Below, piece by piece: positions 1 to 9,755 of a stretch of DNA of 64,000 bases (position 1 is the first letter of the stretch; each line of letters begins with the position of its first letter). The stretch spans positions 186,001 to 250,000 of the forward strand of contig NZ_JAAJTJ010000002.1 of assembly GCF_011030405.1 (NCBI RefSeq), in the 5' to 3' direction. The position numbers were made by a program, and so were the translations under genes. Origin of the DNA: Parapedobacter sp. SGR-10. GTDB taxonomy: Bacteria; Bacteroidota; Bacteroidia; Sphingobacteriales; Sphingobacteriaceae. The notes beneath the pieces were generated by a model. The model searched no databases and had not been told where the DNA came from. It was given only the letters and a program-made list of their open reading frames with translations.

Positions 1-1
1 T

Positions 2-400
2 GCTGCCTTGCCTTGGGATCAGATCGACAGTGCACCGTTCCAACCATTAGCTGATCTTAATGCGGCAAAGAAAACATTAAAAAACCTCCATGAAGCGAGA
101 ATGCAAAAATCTCCGGAGTATAAGTATCTGTTGGAAGATATACAGGAGTTCAATAAATCTGATTCTATTCCCCAAGCAACCTTACACGAGAGTAAGTTGA
201 AGGAAGAGCGAGATGCAAATAAGCTGAAAAATAGAGAAAGGGTCAACAAGGTACTTGCCCTGCACGGTCTTCCGCTCTGGAAAGAGGGTGAACCTCAACC
301 TAAGATGGACTTCGACTTTATCTTGGACGAGAGTTTACGTGTAGTAGCGGATTTTATCCCGATGAACCGTCCAATAGAGATGGCGTTGTTGAAAAACTAA
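2..400 (+). CDS. prc: C-terminal end of tail-specific (Prc-type) carboxy-terminal processing protease, 5' partial
   Basis: The reading frame is open from base 2 and its true start lies upstream of the window, so only the last 132 residues are present. The fragment starts with AALPWDQI and contains a charged, helical stretch rich in Lys and Glu, which matches the C-terminal domain (DUF3340 type) that follows the PDZ and serine-lysine protease core in Prc/Tsp enzymes. Family knowledge: Prc is a periplasmic protease that degrades proteins with apolar C termini and trims envelope proteins. The catalytic Ser/Lys region is not in the window, so activity cannot be judged. It ends at a perfect hairpin shared with the convergent pgi gene. 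Confidence 0.75.
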   Translation, partial: AALPWDQIDSAPFQPLADLNAAKKTLKNLHEARMQKSPEYKYLLEDIQEFNKSDSIPQATLHESKLKEERDANKLKNRERVNKVLALHGLPLWKEGEPQPKMDFDFILDESLRVVADFIPMNRPIEMALLKN

Positions 401-435
401 ATATTAGGCCTTGATTCAAAATCAAGGCCTAATAT

Positions 436-437
<2 letters not shown>
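399..437. terminator. Bidirectional terminator between prc and pgi
   Basis: A perfect 17-bp inverted repeat (399-415 and 421-437) with a 5-base loop begins in the prc stop codon and reaches into the pgi stop codon. A/T-rich outer bases give a U-tract on either strand, so it can terminate both converging transcripts. Confidence 0.85.
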
Positions 438-2229
<1,792 letters not shown>

Positions 2230-2237
2230 TTATTCCT

Positions 2238-2245
2238 TAAATTTG
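2238..2245 (+). promoter_or_regulatory. Possible -7 promoter box (TAAATTTG)
   Basis: An exact match to the Bacteroidota -7 consensus TAnnTTTG lies 21 bases before the start of the cytidylyltransferase gene. No TTTG -33 box is found at the usual distance, so this is a weak call. Confidence 0.3.
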
Positions 2246-2266
2246 GGACAGCGTATCATTTAATAC

Positions 2267-2776
2267 ATGATGGAAGATCATTTAAAAATTAGGAGTCTCA
2301 CTATGAAAGATGTAGAAAAAAGAAAGAAAGATTATAATCCGGGCCCACGGGTAGGGATTACATTTTCTACTTTTGACTTGTTGCATGCAGGACATATTAT
2401 GATGTTGGCCGAGGCCAAGCGACAATGTGATTACCTTATCTGTGGATTGCAGATGGATCCTACTTTGGATCGGCCAGACAAAAATAAGCCTACCCAGACT
2501 GTTGTCGAACGGTATATCCAACTTCGGGGATGCCAGTATGTGGATGAGATCGTTCCATATTCTACCGAACAAGATTTGGAAGATATCCTTCGTTCCTTCA
2601 AATTGGATGTTCGTATCGTAGGCGATGAGTATAAAAATAAGGATTTTACCGGTCGTAAGTATTGTGAGGAAAAAGGAATAGAATTGTATTTCAATAGTCG
2701 GGATCATCGTTTTTCCAGTTCTGGGCTTCGTCGTATCGTAGCCGAAAAAGAAGCAGAGAAGAGTGGGAAGAAGTAA
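2267..2776 (+). CDS. Cytidylyltransferase-family (TagD/GCT-like) nucleotidyltransferase
   Basis: A 169-residue protein of the HxGH nucleotidyltransferase superfamily. FSTFDLLHAGH (about residues 35-45) holds the HAGH nucleotide-binding motif, and RFSSSGLRR near residue 147 takes the place of the RTxGISTT-type second signature. Length and layout fit glycerol-3-phosphate or ethanolamine-phosphate cytidylyltransferase-like enzymes, which join CTP with a phosphorylated alcohol or sugar to make a CDP-activated group; the real substrate cannot be read from the sequence. Two ATGs (2267, 2270) open the frame, and a later one at 2303 gives a shorter N terminus. It precedes the dTDP-rhamnose genes by 145 bases, which suggests but does not prove a role in surface polysaccharide decoration. 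Confidence 0.75.
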   Translation: MMEDHLKIRSLTMKDVEKRKKDYNPGPRVGITFSTFDLLHAGHIMMLAEAKRQCDYLICGLQMDPTLDRPDKNKPTQTVVERYIQLRGCQYVDEIVPYSTEQDLEDILRSFKLDVRIVGDEYKNKDFTGRKYCEEKGIELYFNSRDHRFSSSGLRRIVAEKEAEKSGKK

Positions 2777-2840
2777 TTGAGGAACTAATCGTTTATAAGT
2801 TTAATCGATTAGGGGCAATGTCGTTAAGCTAGCGTTTTTT

Positions 2841-2866
2841 GTCATCCCGACTTTGGAGGGATCTGT
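2841..2866. repeat. Fragment of a dispersed palindromic repeat
   Basis: A short segment with GTCATCCCGA and GGAGGGATCT in near-mirror arrangement lies in the 145-base gap before rfbB. It resembles one end of the larger palindromic element at 53284-53385 (GTCATTTCGA and GGAGAAATCT), so it may be a decayed relative. Confidence 0.3.
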
Positions 2867-2921
2867 AAACTATATTAGGTTAAACAGCCAAGCGATAAAA
2901 CAATTAAACCAAGAAAGAACA

Positions 2922-3971
2922 ATGAATAAAACAGTCTTGATCACGGGTGGTGCAGGCTTTATTGGTTCTCACGTGGTACGGGAGTTTGTGACCAAATATA
3001 CTGACTACCGCATTGTCAATCTGGATGCATTGACCTATGCGGGTAATCTCGAAAATCTAAAAGATATCGAGGATAGGGCAAATTATACCTTTGTCAAGGC
3101 CGATATTAGAGATGCTGCTTTGATGATGGATATTTTTCGTCAATATCGCCCTGAGGGAGTGATTCATCTGGCCGCTGAATCCCATGTAGACCGCTCTATC
3201 ACCAATCCGACCGATTTTGTAATGACCAATGTCATCGGTACGGTCAACCTGTTGAATGCGGCAAAGGAGGTGTGGAAAGGAGAATATGTGGGCAAACGTT
3301 TTCATCATATTTCTACGGACGAAGTTTATGGGGCATTGGGTGATACGGGTTTATTTACCGAGGAGACACGTTACGATCCACATTCGCCGTATTCGGCCTC
3401 GAAAGCCTCGTCGGATCATTTTGTACGGGCTTATCACGACACGTATGGGCTGCCTGCCGTTATTACCAATTGTTCAAACAACTATGGGCCCAATCATTTT
3501 CCCGAAAAACTGATCCCTCTCTGTATACACAATATACTGCACAATAGGCCACTGCCCATCTATGGAGATGGCAAATATACGAGGGACTGGCTTTTTGTGA
3601 TCGATCATGCCAAGGCTATCGACTTGGTCTTTCATCGGGGCAAAGATGGAGACAGTTACAATATAGGTGGTTTTAACGAATGGCAGAACATTGACTTGGT
3701 CAGGGAATTGTGTCGGCAGATGGATGAGAAGTTGGGTCGGCCGGTAGGTACGTCCGAGCAACTGATTACCTTTGTCAAAGACCGTCCGGGACATGACCTG
3801 CGCTATGCTATAGATGCCACCAAGATCAATCAGGAATTGGGTTATCGGCCATCGGTGACGTTTGAAGAAGGGTTGGGTATCACTATTGATTGGTTTTTGG
3901 AGCATACAGAATGGTTGGAGCATGTGACTTCAGGCGAGTACCAACAGTATTACGAGAAACAGTATGAGTAA
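2922..3971 (+). CDS. rfbB: dTDP-glucose 4,6-dehydratase
   Basis: Converts dTDP-glucose to dTDP-4-keto-6-deoxyglucose, the second step of dTDP-L-rhamnose synthesis. The 349-residue extended SDR protein has the NAD-binding glycine motif GGAGFIGSH at residues 8-16, STDEVYG in the active site, and YSASK with Tyr157 and Lys161. The ATG at 2922 is preferred: the frame is open to 2853 but the upstream 23 residues fall in the repeat-containing gap, and the SDR beta strand begins right after the chosen Met. It leads the rfbB-rfbC-rfbD group; the usual partner rfbA (glucose-1-phosphate thymidylyltransferase) is not in the window. Confidence 0.95.
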   Translation: MNKTVLITGGAGFIGSHVVREFVTKYTDYRIVNLDALTYAGNLENLKDIEDRANYTFVKADIRDAALMMDIFRQYRPEGVIHLAAESHVDRSITNPTDFVMTNVIGTVNLLNAAKEVWKGEYVGKRFHHISTDEVYGALGDTGLFTEETRYDPHSPYSASKASSDHFVRAYHDTYGLPAVITNCSNNYGPNHFPEKLIPLCIHNILHNRPLPIYGDGKYTRDWLFVIDHAKAIDLVFHRGKDGDSYNIGGFNEWQNIDLVRELCRQMDEKLGRPVGTSEQLITFVKDRPGHDLRYAIDATKINQELGYRPSVTFEEGLGITIDWFLEHTEWLEHVTSGEYQQYYEKQYE

Positions 3972-4062
3972 GGGGGATGCGGAAGAGTGGGTGATGGGGA
4001 GACCTGGAGATGTAAAGATTAAGGATTAAACGGTTAGACAATTAAAATATAAACGAAGTACA

Positions 4063-4077
4063 CGCCCCGTAGGGGTG
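4063..4077 (+). promoter_or_regulatory. Small hairpin in the rfbC leader
   Basis: CGCCCC-GTA-GGGGTG folds into a 6-bp stem (one G-U pair) 8 bases before the rfbC ATG, followed by AAAGCTAT. A similar hairpin followed by AGCTT precedes the gene at 41727, which suggests a shared leader element. Function unknown. Confidence 0.35.
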
Positions 4078-4085
4078 AAAGCTAT

Positions 4086-4652
4086 ATGAAAGTGACAGAA
4101 ACAAAGCTGAAAGACTGCTTAATCCTACAGCCTACAAAATTTGGTGACAGTAGGGGTTATTTCTTTGAGAGTTTTAATGAACGAACATTTGAAGAGCTCA
4201 CCGGAGATAAAGTACATTTTGTACAGGACAATCAATCCTTTTCTACGAGAGGGGTACTGCGTGGACTTCATGCACAGGTAGGAGAGTTTGCGCAGGCCAA
4301 GTTGGTTCGTGTATTACAAGGGGAGGTTCTTGATGTAGCTGTGGATGTACGCATAGGTTCACCTACATTTGGACAATACGAAGCCATATATCTATCTGCT
4401 GAGAATAATCTCCAATTGTTTATTCCGAGAGGGTTTTTGCATGGATTTGTCGTATTGAGCGATACAGCCGAGTTTTTCTATAAGTGTGACAATTTCTATC
4501 ACAAAGATGCCGAATGTGGCCTGCGTTTTGACGATCCGTATTTGGGTATCGATTGGCAGCTGCCTGACCATGAGTTGACCATATCTGAAAAGGATCAGCA
4601 CCTCCCGCTGTGGAAGGAATTCGTGAAAACTATTCTTGGTACTGATTTATGA
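4086..4652 (+). CDS. rfbC: dTDP-4-dehydrorhamnose 3,5-epimerase
   Basis: Epimerises C3 and C5 of dTDP-4-keto-6-deoxyglucose, the third step to dTDP-L-rhamnose. The 188-residue cupin-fold protein has the family motif GVLRGLHAQ with the catalytic His62, followed by KLVRVLQGEVLDVAVD, and IPRGFLHGFVVLSDTAEFFYKC with the active-site Tyr. Length is typical for RmlC. It is separated from rfbB by 114 non-coding bases and overlaps rfbD by 4 bases (ATGA), so the two are probably translationally coupled. Confidence 0.96.
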   Translation: MKVTETKLKDCLILQPTKFGDSRGYFFESFNERTFEELTGDKVHFVQDNQSFSTRGVLRGLHAQVGEFAQAKLVRVLQGEVLDVAVDVRIGSPTFGQYEAIYLSAENNLQLFIPRGFLHGFVVLSDTAEFFYKCDNFYHKDAECGLRFDDPYLGIDWQLPDHELTISEKDQHLPLWKEFVKTILGTDL

Positions 4653-5509
4653 AAATAGTCGTTACAGGTGCTACAGGCCAGTTGGGGTGTGAATTGCGGG
4701 ATATCCTACAACAGAATGCAGCATATGAATGTTTTTTCTTGGGAAGGAAGGAACTTCCTTTGGATCAGACGGCGCTCATTCAGGATATACTGGGCATATA
4801 TCAACCGGATATCATTATCCATACTGGCGCTTATACGGCCGTGGATTTAGCAGAGCGTGAACCCGAATCGGCGGATAGGGTGAACCATTTGGCATCTGCA
4901 GAAGTTGCCCAATACTGTCATTTCCATGATTGTAGGCTGATTGCCCTTTCTACCGATTATGTATTTGATGGAAATGCGGCTACACCTTTGAAGGAAGATA
5001 CATCTGTCTCACCCGTCAATACGTATGGGGAGACAAAACTCAAAGGTGAACAGGCTATACTGAAATGGTATCCTCAAGCGGTTATCATTCGTACATCCTG
5101 GGTGTATTCGAAGTATGGCAAAAATTTCGTGAAAACTATGTTGGGGCTTATGTGGGACCGTGATCATATCTCGGTCGTCAACGATCAGATCGGCTCACCT
5201 ACGTATGCCAAAGACTTGGCACAAGCTATTATGCATATCGTACATACAGATCAATGGAAGCCCGGCATATACCATTACTCCAATGAAGGGCAAGTTTCCT
5301 GGTATGACTTTGCTGTAGCGATCCGCGATATTAAAGGACTGACCTGTACGATCGAACCCATCTCAACCGAGCAATACCCTACACCTGCACGTAGGCCAAA
5401 ATATGCGCTATTGGATAAAACCAAGATAAAGGATACGTTTGGGCTAGAGGTTCCTTTTTGGAGGGATAGTTTAGCGGCGATGCTGAAAGACATAGCCTGC
5501 AAGGATTAG
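4649..5509 (+). CDS. rfbD: dTDP-4-dehydrorhamnose reductase
   Basis: Reduces the 4-keto group to give dTDP-L-rhamnose, the last step of the pathway. The 286-residue SDR protein starts with the cofactor motif TGATGQLG at residues 6-13, has STDYVFDG and the catalytic YGETK (Tyr near 127), and ends with the substrate-domain motif PARRPKYALL. Length is normal. The start overlaps the rfbC stop by four bases. Rhamnose made here would go to surface polysaccharide or glycoprotein glycans; no glycosyltransferases are nearby. Confidence 0.96.
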   Translation: MKIVVTGATGQLGCELRDILQQNAAYECFFLGRKELPLDQTALIQDILGIYQPDIIIHTGAYTAVDLAEREPESADRVNHLASAEVAQYCHFHDCRLIALSTDYVFDGNAATPLKEDTSVSPVNTYGETKLKGEQAILKWYPQAVIIRTSWVYSKYGKNFVKTMLGLMWDRDHISVVNDQIGSPTYAKDLAQAIMHIVHTDQWKPGIYHYSNEGQVSWYDFAVAIRDIKGLTCTIEPISTEQYPTPARRPKYALLDKTKIKDTFGLEVPFWRDSLAAMLKDIACKD

Positions 5510-5635
5510 CACAATCTGTTTCCGTTTAATTTCTTTGTCATTTATGCCAAACTATGTCCTATTCATAATAAATGAACCGGAATCTAACTAGTGGACAACT
5601 ATTTTTTAATTTGATTGTTGTTTAGGAAAAACGAT

Positions 5636-5938
5636 ATGGCTATGCAAGATCCAAAACAACAAAACGACAACAGAGATAAGGAAGACAAATTTCCAGGCTA
5701 TCCGCATTATTCGAAAAATGAAGATATTTACGAACAAGAGGAGCGTGTATTGGACGAAAGAGTAGGACAAGAGACTTCAATGCGGGAAGAGGAACGATCA
5801 CTGGATGAAGGACTGGATATCCCAGGGTCTGAATTGGATGATGAACAAGAGGAAATTGGTTCTGAAGACGAAGAAAATAACTACTATAGCCTCGGTGGGG
5901 ATAATCACGAAGATCTGGAACAAAGTGAAGATTTCTGA
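5636..5938 (+). CDS. Small highly acidic hypothetical protein
   Basis: I do not recognise a family. The 100-residue product is hydrophilic and very rich in Glu and Asp, with no signal peptide, membrane segment or Cys, so it is probably a disordered cytosolic protein. The first part holds Lys/Asn/Gln-rich and PGYPHYSKNEDIY segments, the rest imperfect repeats such as EEERSLDEGLDIPG. ATG 5636 is preferred because an AGGA-like ribosome site lies 10 bases before it; the frame opens at 5615. It sits 65 bases ahead of def in the same direction and might share a transcript with it. Confidence 0.6.
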   Translation: MAMQDPKQQNDNRDKEDKFPGYPHYSKNEDIYEQEERVLDERVGQETSMREEERSLDEGLDIPGSELDDEQEEIGSEDEENNYYSLGGDNHEDLEQSEDF

Positions 5939-6003
5939 GATGGGATTTTTTTTGATATACCCCTCGCAAATAATTGGTAACTTTGCCGGGAGAATAACAA
6001 AGC

Positions 6004-6591
6004 ATGAAATTACCTATAGTAGCGTATGGCGATCCTGTATTGAGGAAAAAAACCGAAGAGATCGAAGAGGATTATCCCGATTTGAAGGGGCTTATTGACA
6101 ATATGTTTGAGACGATGTACGGCGCCCGTGGAGTGGGTCTAGCGGCCCCTCAGGTGGGTCTACCTATTCGACTTTTTGTTGTCGATGCCTCGCCTTTTGC
6201 CGAAGATGATGAAGATGAACCCGGAGACCCCTCTCTTAAAGATTTTAAAAAGGTCTTTATCAATCCTATTATCCTTGAAGAAACAGGAGACAAGTGGGCA
6301 TTTAGTGAAGGATGCCTTTCTATTCCGGATATCACCGAGGAGGTCATGCGTCCGGAGAATGTGCTGATCAACTATCTGGATGAAAACTTCGAAGAGCATG
6401 AGATTGAATTGTCCGGTTTAGCCGCGCGTATCGTTCAGCACGAATACGACCATATCGAAGGCAAGCTTTTCGTGGACAAACTCAGTCCATTGAAAAAGAC
6501 TATGCTAAAAAGCAAACTGGATGCTATTGCCAAAGGCAACGTTCGGGTTTCTTACAAAATGAAATTCCCACAGCAGAAAAAAGGCAGGTAA
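6004..6591 (+). CDS. def: Peptide deformylase
   Basis: Removes the formyl group from the N-terminal Met of new proteins. All three metal-site motifs are present: GVGLAAPQ (43-50), EGCLS (102-106, metal ligand Cys104) and HEYDH (146-150, two His ligands and the catalytic Glu). The 195-residue length fits the type found in Bacteroidota, which carry an acidic insert between motifs 1 and 2, seen here as AEDDEDEPGD (residues 66-75). It ends in a terminator shared with the convergent isomerase gene. Confidence 0.97.
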   Translation: MKLPIVAYGDPVLRKKTEEIEEDYPDLKGLIDNMFETMYGARGVGLAAPQVGLPIRLFVVDASPFAEDDEDEPGDPSLKDFKKVFINPIILEETGDKWAFSEGCLSIPDITEEVMRPENVLINYLDENFEEHEIELSGLAARIVQHEYDHIEGKLFVDKLSPLKKTMLKSKLDAIAKGNVRVSYKMKFPQQKKGR

Positions 6592-6625
6592 TTTTTTGCC
6601 CGTGTCTTAAGACACGGGCAAAAAA
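6592..6625. terminator. Bidirectional terminator between def and isomerase gene
   Basis: Perfect 15-bp stem (6592-6606 with 6611-6625) and a TTAA loop. Six T on one side and six A on the other give a U-tract for either direction, so it serves both converging genes. Confidence 0.9.
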
Positions 6626-6626
6626 T

Positions 6627-7679
6627 CTATAACCCCAATATCTCCCGATTAAACTTTTCATCTGCTCCCGTTGAAGCAAAATCGTCAAATGCCTTATCGG
6701 TCACGCGTATAATGTGGTCTTCAATAAACTTTGCCCCTTCGGTAGCGCCATCCACTTGGTTTTTGATACAGCACTCCCATTCCATGACGGCCCAGCCATC
6801 GTATCCGTATTGGGTCAATTTGCTGAAAATTGTTTTAAAATCGACCTGCCCGTCACCCGGCGAACGGTAACGTCCGGCACGGTTCAACCAACTCTGGTAG
6901 CCACCAAAGGTTCCTTGTCTTCCCGTGGGGTTAAATTCGGCATCTTTCACATGGAATGCTTTGATACGCTCATGGTAAAAGTCGATGTATTGTATATAAT
7001 CGAGCTGTTGCAATACAAAGTGTGACGGATCGTACAGCAGGCAAGCTCGTGGATGGTTGTTGACTTTCTCCAAAAACATTTCGTATGTAATCCCGTCAAA
7101 AAGGTCTTCGCCAGGATGTATCTCATAACAGACATCTACGCCACATTCATCAAAAGTATCCAAAATAGGTTTCCAACGCTTGGCCAACTCGGTAAAGGCT
7201 TCGTCCACCAATCCATCGGGTCGCTGTGGCCAGGGATGAAAATATTGCCAAAGCAACGAACCACTAAAGGTGGCGTGTGCTTTCAATCCCAGATTTTGGG
7301 AGGCTTTGGCAGCGTATTTCAACTGCTGTACGGCCCACTCGGTGCGGGCTTTGGGATTATTGCGGTATTGCTCCGGAGCAAATGCGTCAAACAATTTGTC
7401 ATATGCAGGATGTACCGCCACGAGCTGTCCCTGTAGGTGGGTGGAAAGTTCAGTGATTTCCAGTCCTAGATCCTGTAATTTTCCTTTGTACTCGTCGGCG
7501 TATGTTTTACTGTCCGCTACCTTTTGCAGATCAAAGTATGCCGGGTCACCTGTGGGAATCTGTACACCCTTGAACCCCAATGACTTTGCCCATTTGCCAA
7601 TGTTCTCTATAGAATTGTAAGGTTCCTCATTCGCAATAAACTGCGCTAAAAAAATACCTGGTCCTTTTATTGTTTTCAT
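6627..7679 (-). CDS. Sugar phosphate isomerase/epimerase (xylose-isomerase-like TIM barrel)
   Basis: A 350-residue cytosolic protein of the AP-endonuclease-2 / xylose-isomerase-like TIM-barrel family. Typical features are the N-terminal strand ending in FKGVQIP, an internal CYEIHPGED, LYDPSHFVLQ, AFHVKDAE and the late WAVMEWECC, which supply the acidic and His metal ligands. Enzymes of this family isomerise or epimerise sugars or ketoacids; the exact substrate is unknown. In Bacteroidota such genes often lie near Gfo/Idh oxidoreductases, and one is found 0.9 kb away (8583-9755) though on the other strand. No signal peptide. Confidence 0.8.
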   Translation of the reverse strand: MKTIKGPGIFLAQFIANEEPYNSIENIGKWAKSLGFKGVQIPTGDPAYFDLQKVADSKTYADEYKGKLQDLGLEITELSTHLQGQLVAVHPAYDKLFDAFAPEQYRNNPKARTEWAVQQLKYAAKASQNLGLKAHATFSGSLLWQYFHPWPQRPDGLVDEAFTELAKRWKPILDTFDECGVDVCYEIHPGEDLFDGITYEMFLEKVNNHPRACLLYDPSHFVLQQLDYIQYIDFYHERIKAFHVKDAEFNPTGRQGTFGGYQSWLNRAGRYRSPGDGQVDFKTIFSKLTQYGYDGWAVMEWECCIKNQVDGATEGAKFIEDHIIRVTDKAFDDFASTGADEKFNREILGL

Positions 7680-7793
7680 GCAATACGCTTATATATGTTC
7701 TGGATAAATATAGTAATTATTCTGTTTTTAGAAGGGGGAAAGGCTGTTTTAATCAGGTTTACGTTTTGTGTATATTTTATTAATTTTACGCAA

Positions 7794-8537
7794 ATGAACA
7801 ACCAACAGGGAGATATTGACTCATTTTTATGCAAATTGCAACAGCAGGTTCTGTTACCTATGCGTGTGGATCGCGATGGAGCAGTCACTAGCGTGGTTGT
7901 GAAAAATCTCTTTATTTACCTCTATCCTCCCTATACCTCAAGAAAAGAAAATGTAGCCTCTTTGCAGACCATACATATTGATCTGGATCAGATACTATCC
8001 TCACCGCAAAAGATCATTAACCGTCTGAAAGGTATGCTGGGATTGGGAACCAAAATTTATGCAAGAAATACGGTCGTAGCCCGAATAGACAAAAAAGTGG
8101 CTATGGATTTTCAAGAAGAGCACCACCTGCAAGTGGCTCTGCCCGGTAAATACCGATATGGCTTGTACTATAAGGGCGAATTGGTATCTATGGCTGTCTT
8201 TAGCGGTGGCCGTAGGATGAAGGGAGAAAGTGACGATTACCGCTCCTTTGAGTTATTGCGCTTTTGCCATAAAGGACCCTACATGGTTGTAGGGGGTATA
8301 TCCAAACTGATCCATCAATTTGTAGCAGATTTTAAACCCTCCGATATCATGACCTATGCCGATATGGACTGGTGTCAGCAGTCTTCTTTGGAACATATAG
8401 GCTTTCATGCGATAGAGACTAAGAGTCCTCAAACATTTTATGTGGAAGATCAGCAACGTCACTATGAGGACAAGCGTGATGGAAAAGGATATACCGTACA
8501 AAATAGTGGAAGTCTCAAATTAAAGCTTATTCTTTAA
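7794..8537 (+). CDS. Hypothetical protein with a GNAT-like domain
   Basis: A 247-residue protein without signal peptide or clear family name. The second half (about 115-225) runs GKYRYGLYYKGELVSMAVFS, then FELLRFC, VVGGISKLIHQFV, IMTYADMDWC and LEHIGF. This order of strands resembles the acetyltransferase-like (GNAT) fold seen in some phage and homing-endonuclease-associated proteins, where a similar run of ELLRFC, GGASKL and SYADRRW motifs occurs; this is pattern recognition, not a search. The first half is unassigned. ATG 7794 was chosen because the 33 residues upstream are AT-rich and hydrophobic without sense. It lies divergently from the isomerase gene and 45 bases ahead of the Gfo/Idh gene. 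Confidence 0.6.
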   Translation: MNNQQGDIDSFLCKLQQQVLLPMRVDRDGAVTSVVVKNLFIYLYPPYTSRKENVASLQTIHIDLDQILSSPQKIINRLKGMLGLGTKIYARNTVVARIDKKVAMDFQEEHHLQVALPGKYRYGLYYKGELVSMAVFSGGRRMKGESDDYRSFELLRFCHKGPYMVVGGISKLIHQFVADFKPSDIMTYADMDWCQQSSLEHIGFHAIETKSPQTFYVEDQQRHYEDKRDGKGYTVQNSGSLKLKLIL

Positions 8538-8582
8538 AAGCTTTTTATTAATTTAGGTGCTCATCTAATCAAAAAAGCAAAT

Positions 8583-9755
8583 ATGAAACGAAAATTACGT
8601 ATGGGTATGGTCGGAGGGGGCAGCGATGCCTTCATCGGTGCCGTACATCGTATAGCGGCTTTCATGGACGGAAAGATTGAGTTGGTCTGTGGAGCTTTTA
8701 GTGTGAATCCGGAGATAGCTATTCAATCGGGAAAGGATCTTTTCGTGGCAGAAGACCGGGTGTATCTGGACTACAAGACGATGATAGAAAAAGAGGCAGC
8801 GTTGCCCGAGGGCGAGCGAATGGATTTCCTGACGATTGTCACGCCTAATTTCCTTCATTTTGAACCGGCCAAGATGGCGTTGGAACACGGTTTTGACGTA
8901 GTGGTCGAAAAACCGATAACCGTTTCCTTGGAAGAAGCCAAGATATTGCAGGAAGTTGTAGAGCGCACAGGCCGAACCCTGTGCTTGACGCATACCTATT
9001 CGGGTTATCCTATGGTCAAGCAGGCAAAAGCTATGGTGAAAGAGGGACATTTTGGCAAGATACGTAAGATTGTGGTTGAATATCCGCAAGGATGGTTGAG
9101 TCGATTGAGCGAAAGGGAAGGCAATGCCGGAGCCGCTTGGCGTGCAGATCCAAAGCGTTCGGGAAAATCCTTGGTTATGGGTGACATCGGTACACATGCA
9201 GCCCATTTAGCCGAATATGTTTCTGGATTGCGGGTTACAGAACTCTGCGCTGATCTGACCACTTTTGTAGAAGGAAGACTATTGGATGACGATGGTTCGG
9301 TATTGTTGCATTTTGACAATGGAGCCAAGGGTGTCCTGATGGCATCTCAGATCTCCGCAGGAGAGGAAAATGCCGTTCGTATTCGCATCTACGGCGAAAA
9401 AGGTGGTTTGGAGTGGGCCAATGAGGATCCCAATAACCTAATCATCAAAATGTTGGATCAACCACGCCAGCTTTACCGTACAGGCAATGCTTATACGGCA
9501 CCCTATACGCTGAGCTCGTTTGCGACACACAATACACGTGTTCCTGCGGGACACCCCGAAGGACTGTTGGAATCTTTTGCCAATATTTACCGCAATTTTG
9601 CATCGACCGTATCGGCCAAAAAAGAAGGCCGTACACCTACCGCAGAGGAGTTGGATTTCCCGACCGTAGCGGACGGTGTGCGTGGCATGGCATTCATTGA
9701 TACCGTGGTGGCAAGTAATGGTAGCAACGAAAAATGGACTAAATTTGTGGTGTGA
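8583..9755 (+). CDS. Gfo/Idh/MocA family oxidoreductase
   Basis: A 390-residue NAD(P)-dependent sugar dehydrogenase-like protein. The Rossmann motif GMVGGGSDAFIG is at residues 8-19, the family signature EKPITVSLEEA near residue 108, and the C-terminal alpha/beta domain includes GDIGTHAAHLAEY with the usual active-site Asp and His. There is no Tat or Sec signal, so it acts in the cytosol. It probably oxidises or epimerises a sugar or cyclitol; the substrate is unknown. Its stop codon overlaps the GTG start of the MiaA-like gene, so the two are likely co-translated although no functional link is obvious. Confidence 0.88.
   Translation: MKRKLRMGMVGGGSDAFIGAVHRIAAFMDGKIELVCGAFSVNPEIAIQSGKDLFVAEDRVYLDYKTMIEKEAALPEGERMDFLTIVTPNFLHFEPAKMALEHGFDVVVEKPITVSLEEAKILQEVVERTGRTLCLTHTYSGYPMVKQAKAMVKEGHFGKIRKIVVEYPQGWLSRLSEREGNAGAAWRADPKRSGKSLVMGDIGTHAAHLAEYVSGLRVTELCADLTTFVEGRLLDDDGSVLLHFDNGAKGVLMASQISAGEENAVRIRIYGEKGGLEWANEDPNNLIIKMLDQPRQLYRTGNAYTAPYTLSSFATHNTRVPAGHPEGLLESFANIYRNFASTVSAKKEGRTPTAEELDFPTVADGVRGMAFIDTVVASNGSNEKWTKFVV

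Noticed and set aside
8583..8640. Tat signal on the Gfo/Idh protein
   Set aside because: The MKRKLRMGMVGGG start goes directly into the Rossmann fold; no hydrophobic segment or twin-arginine motif.
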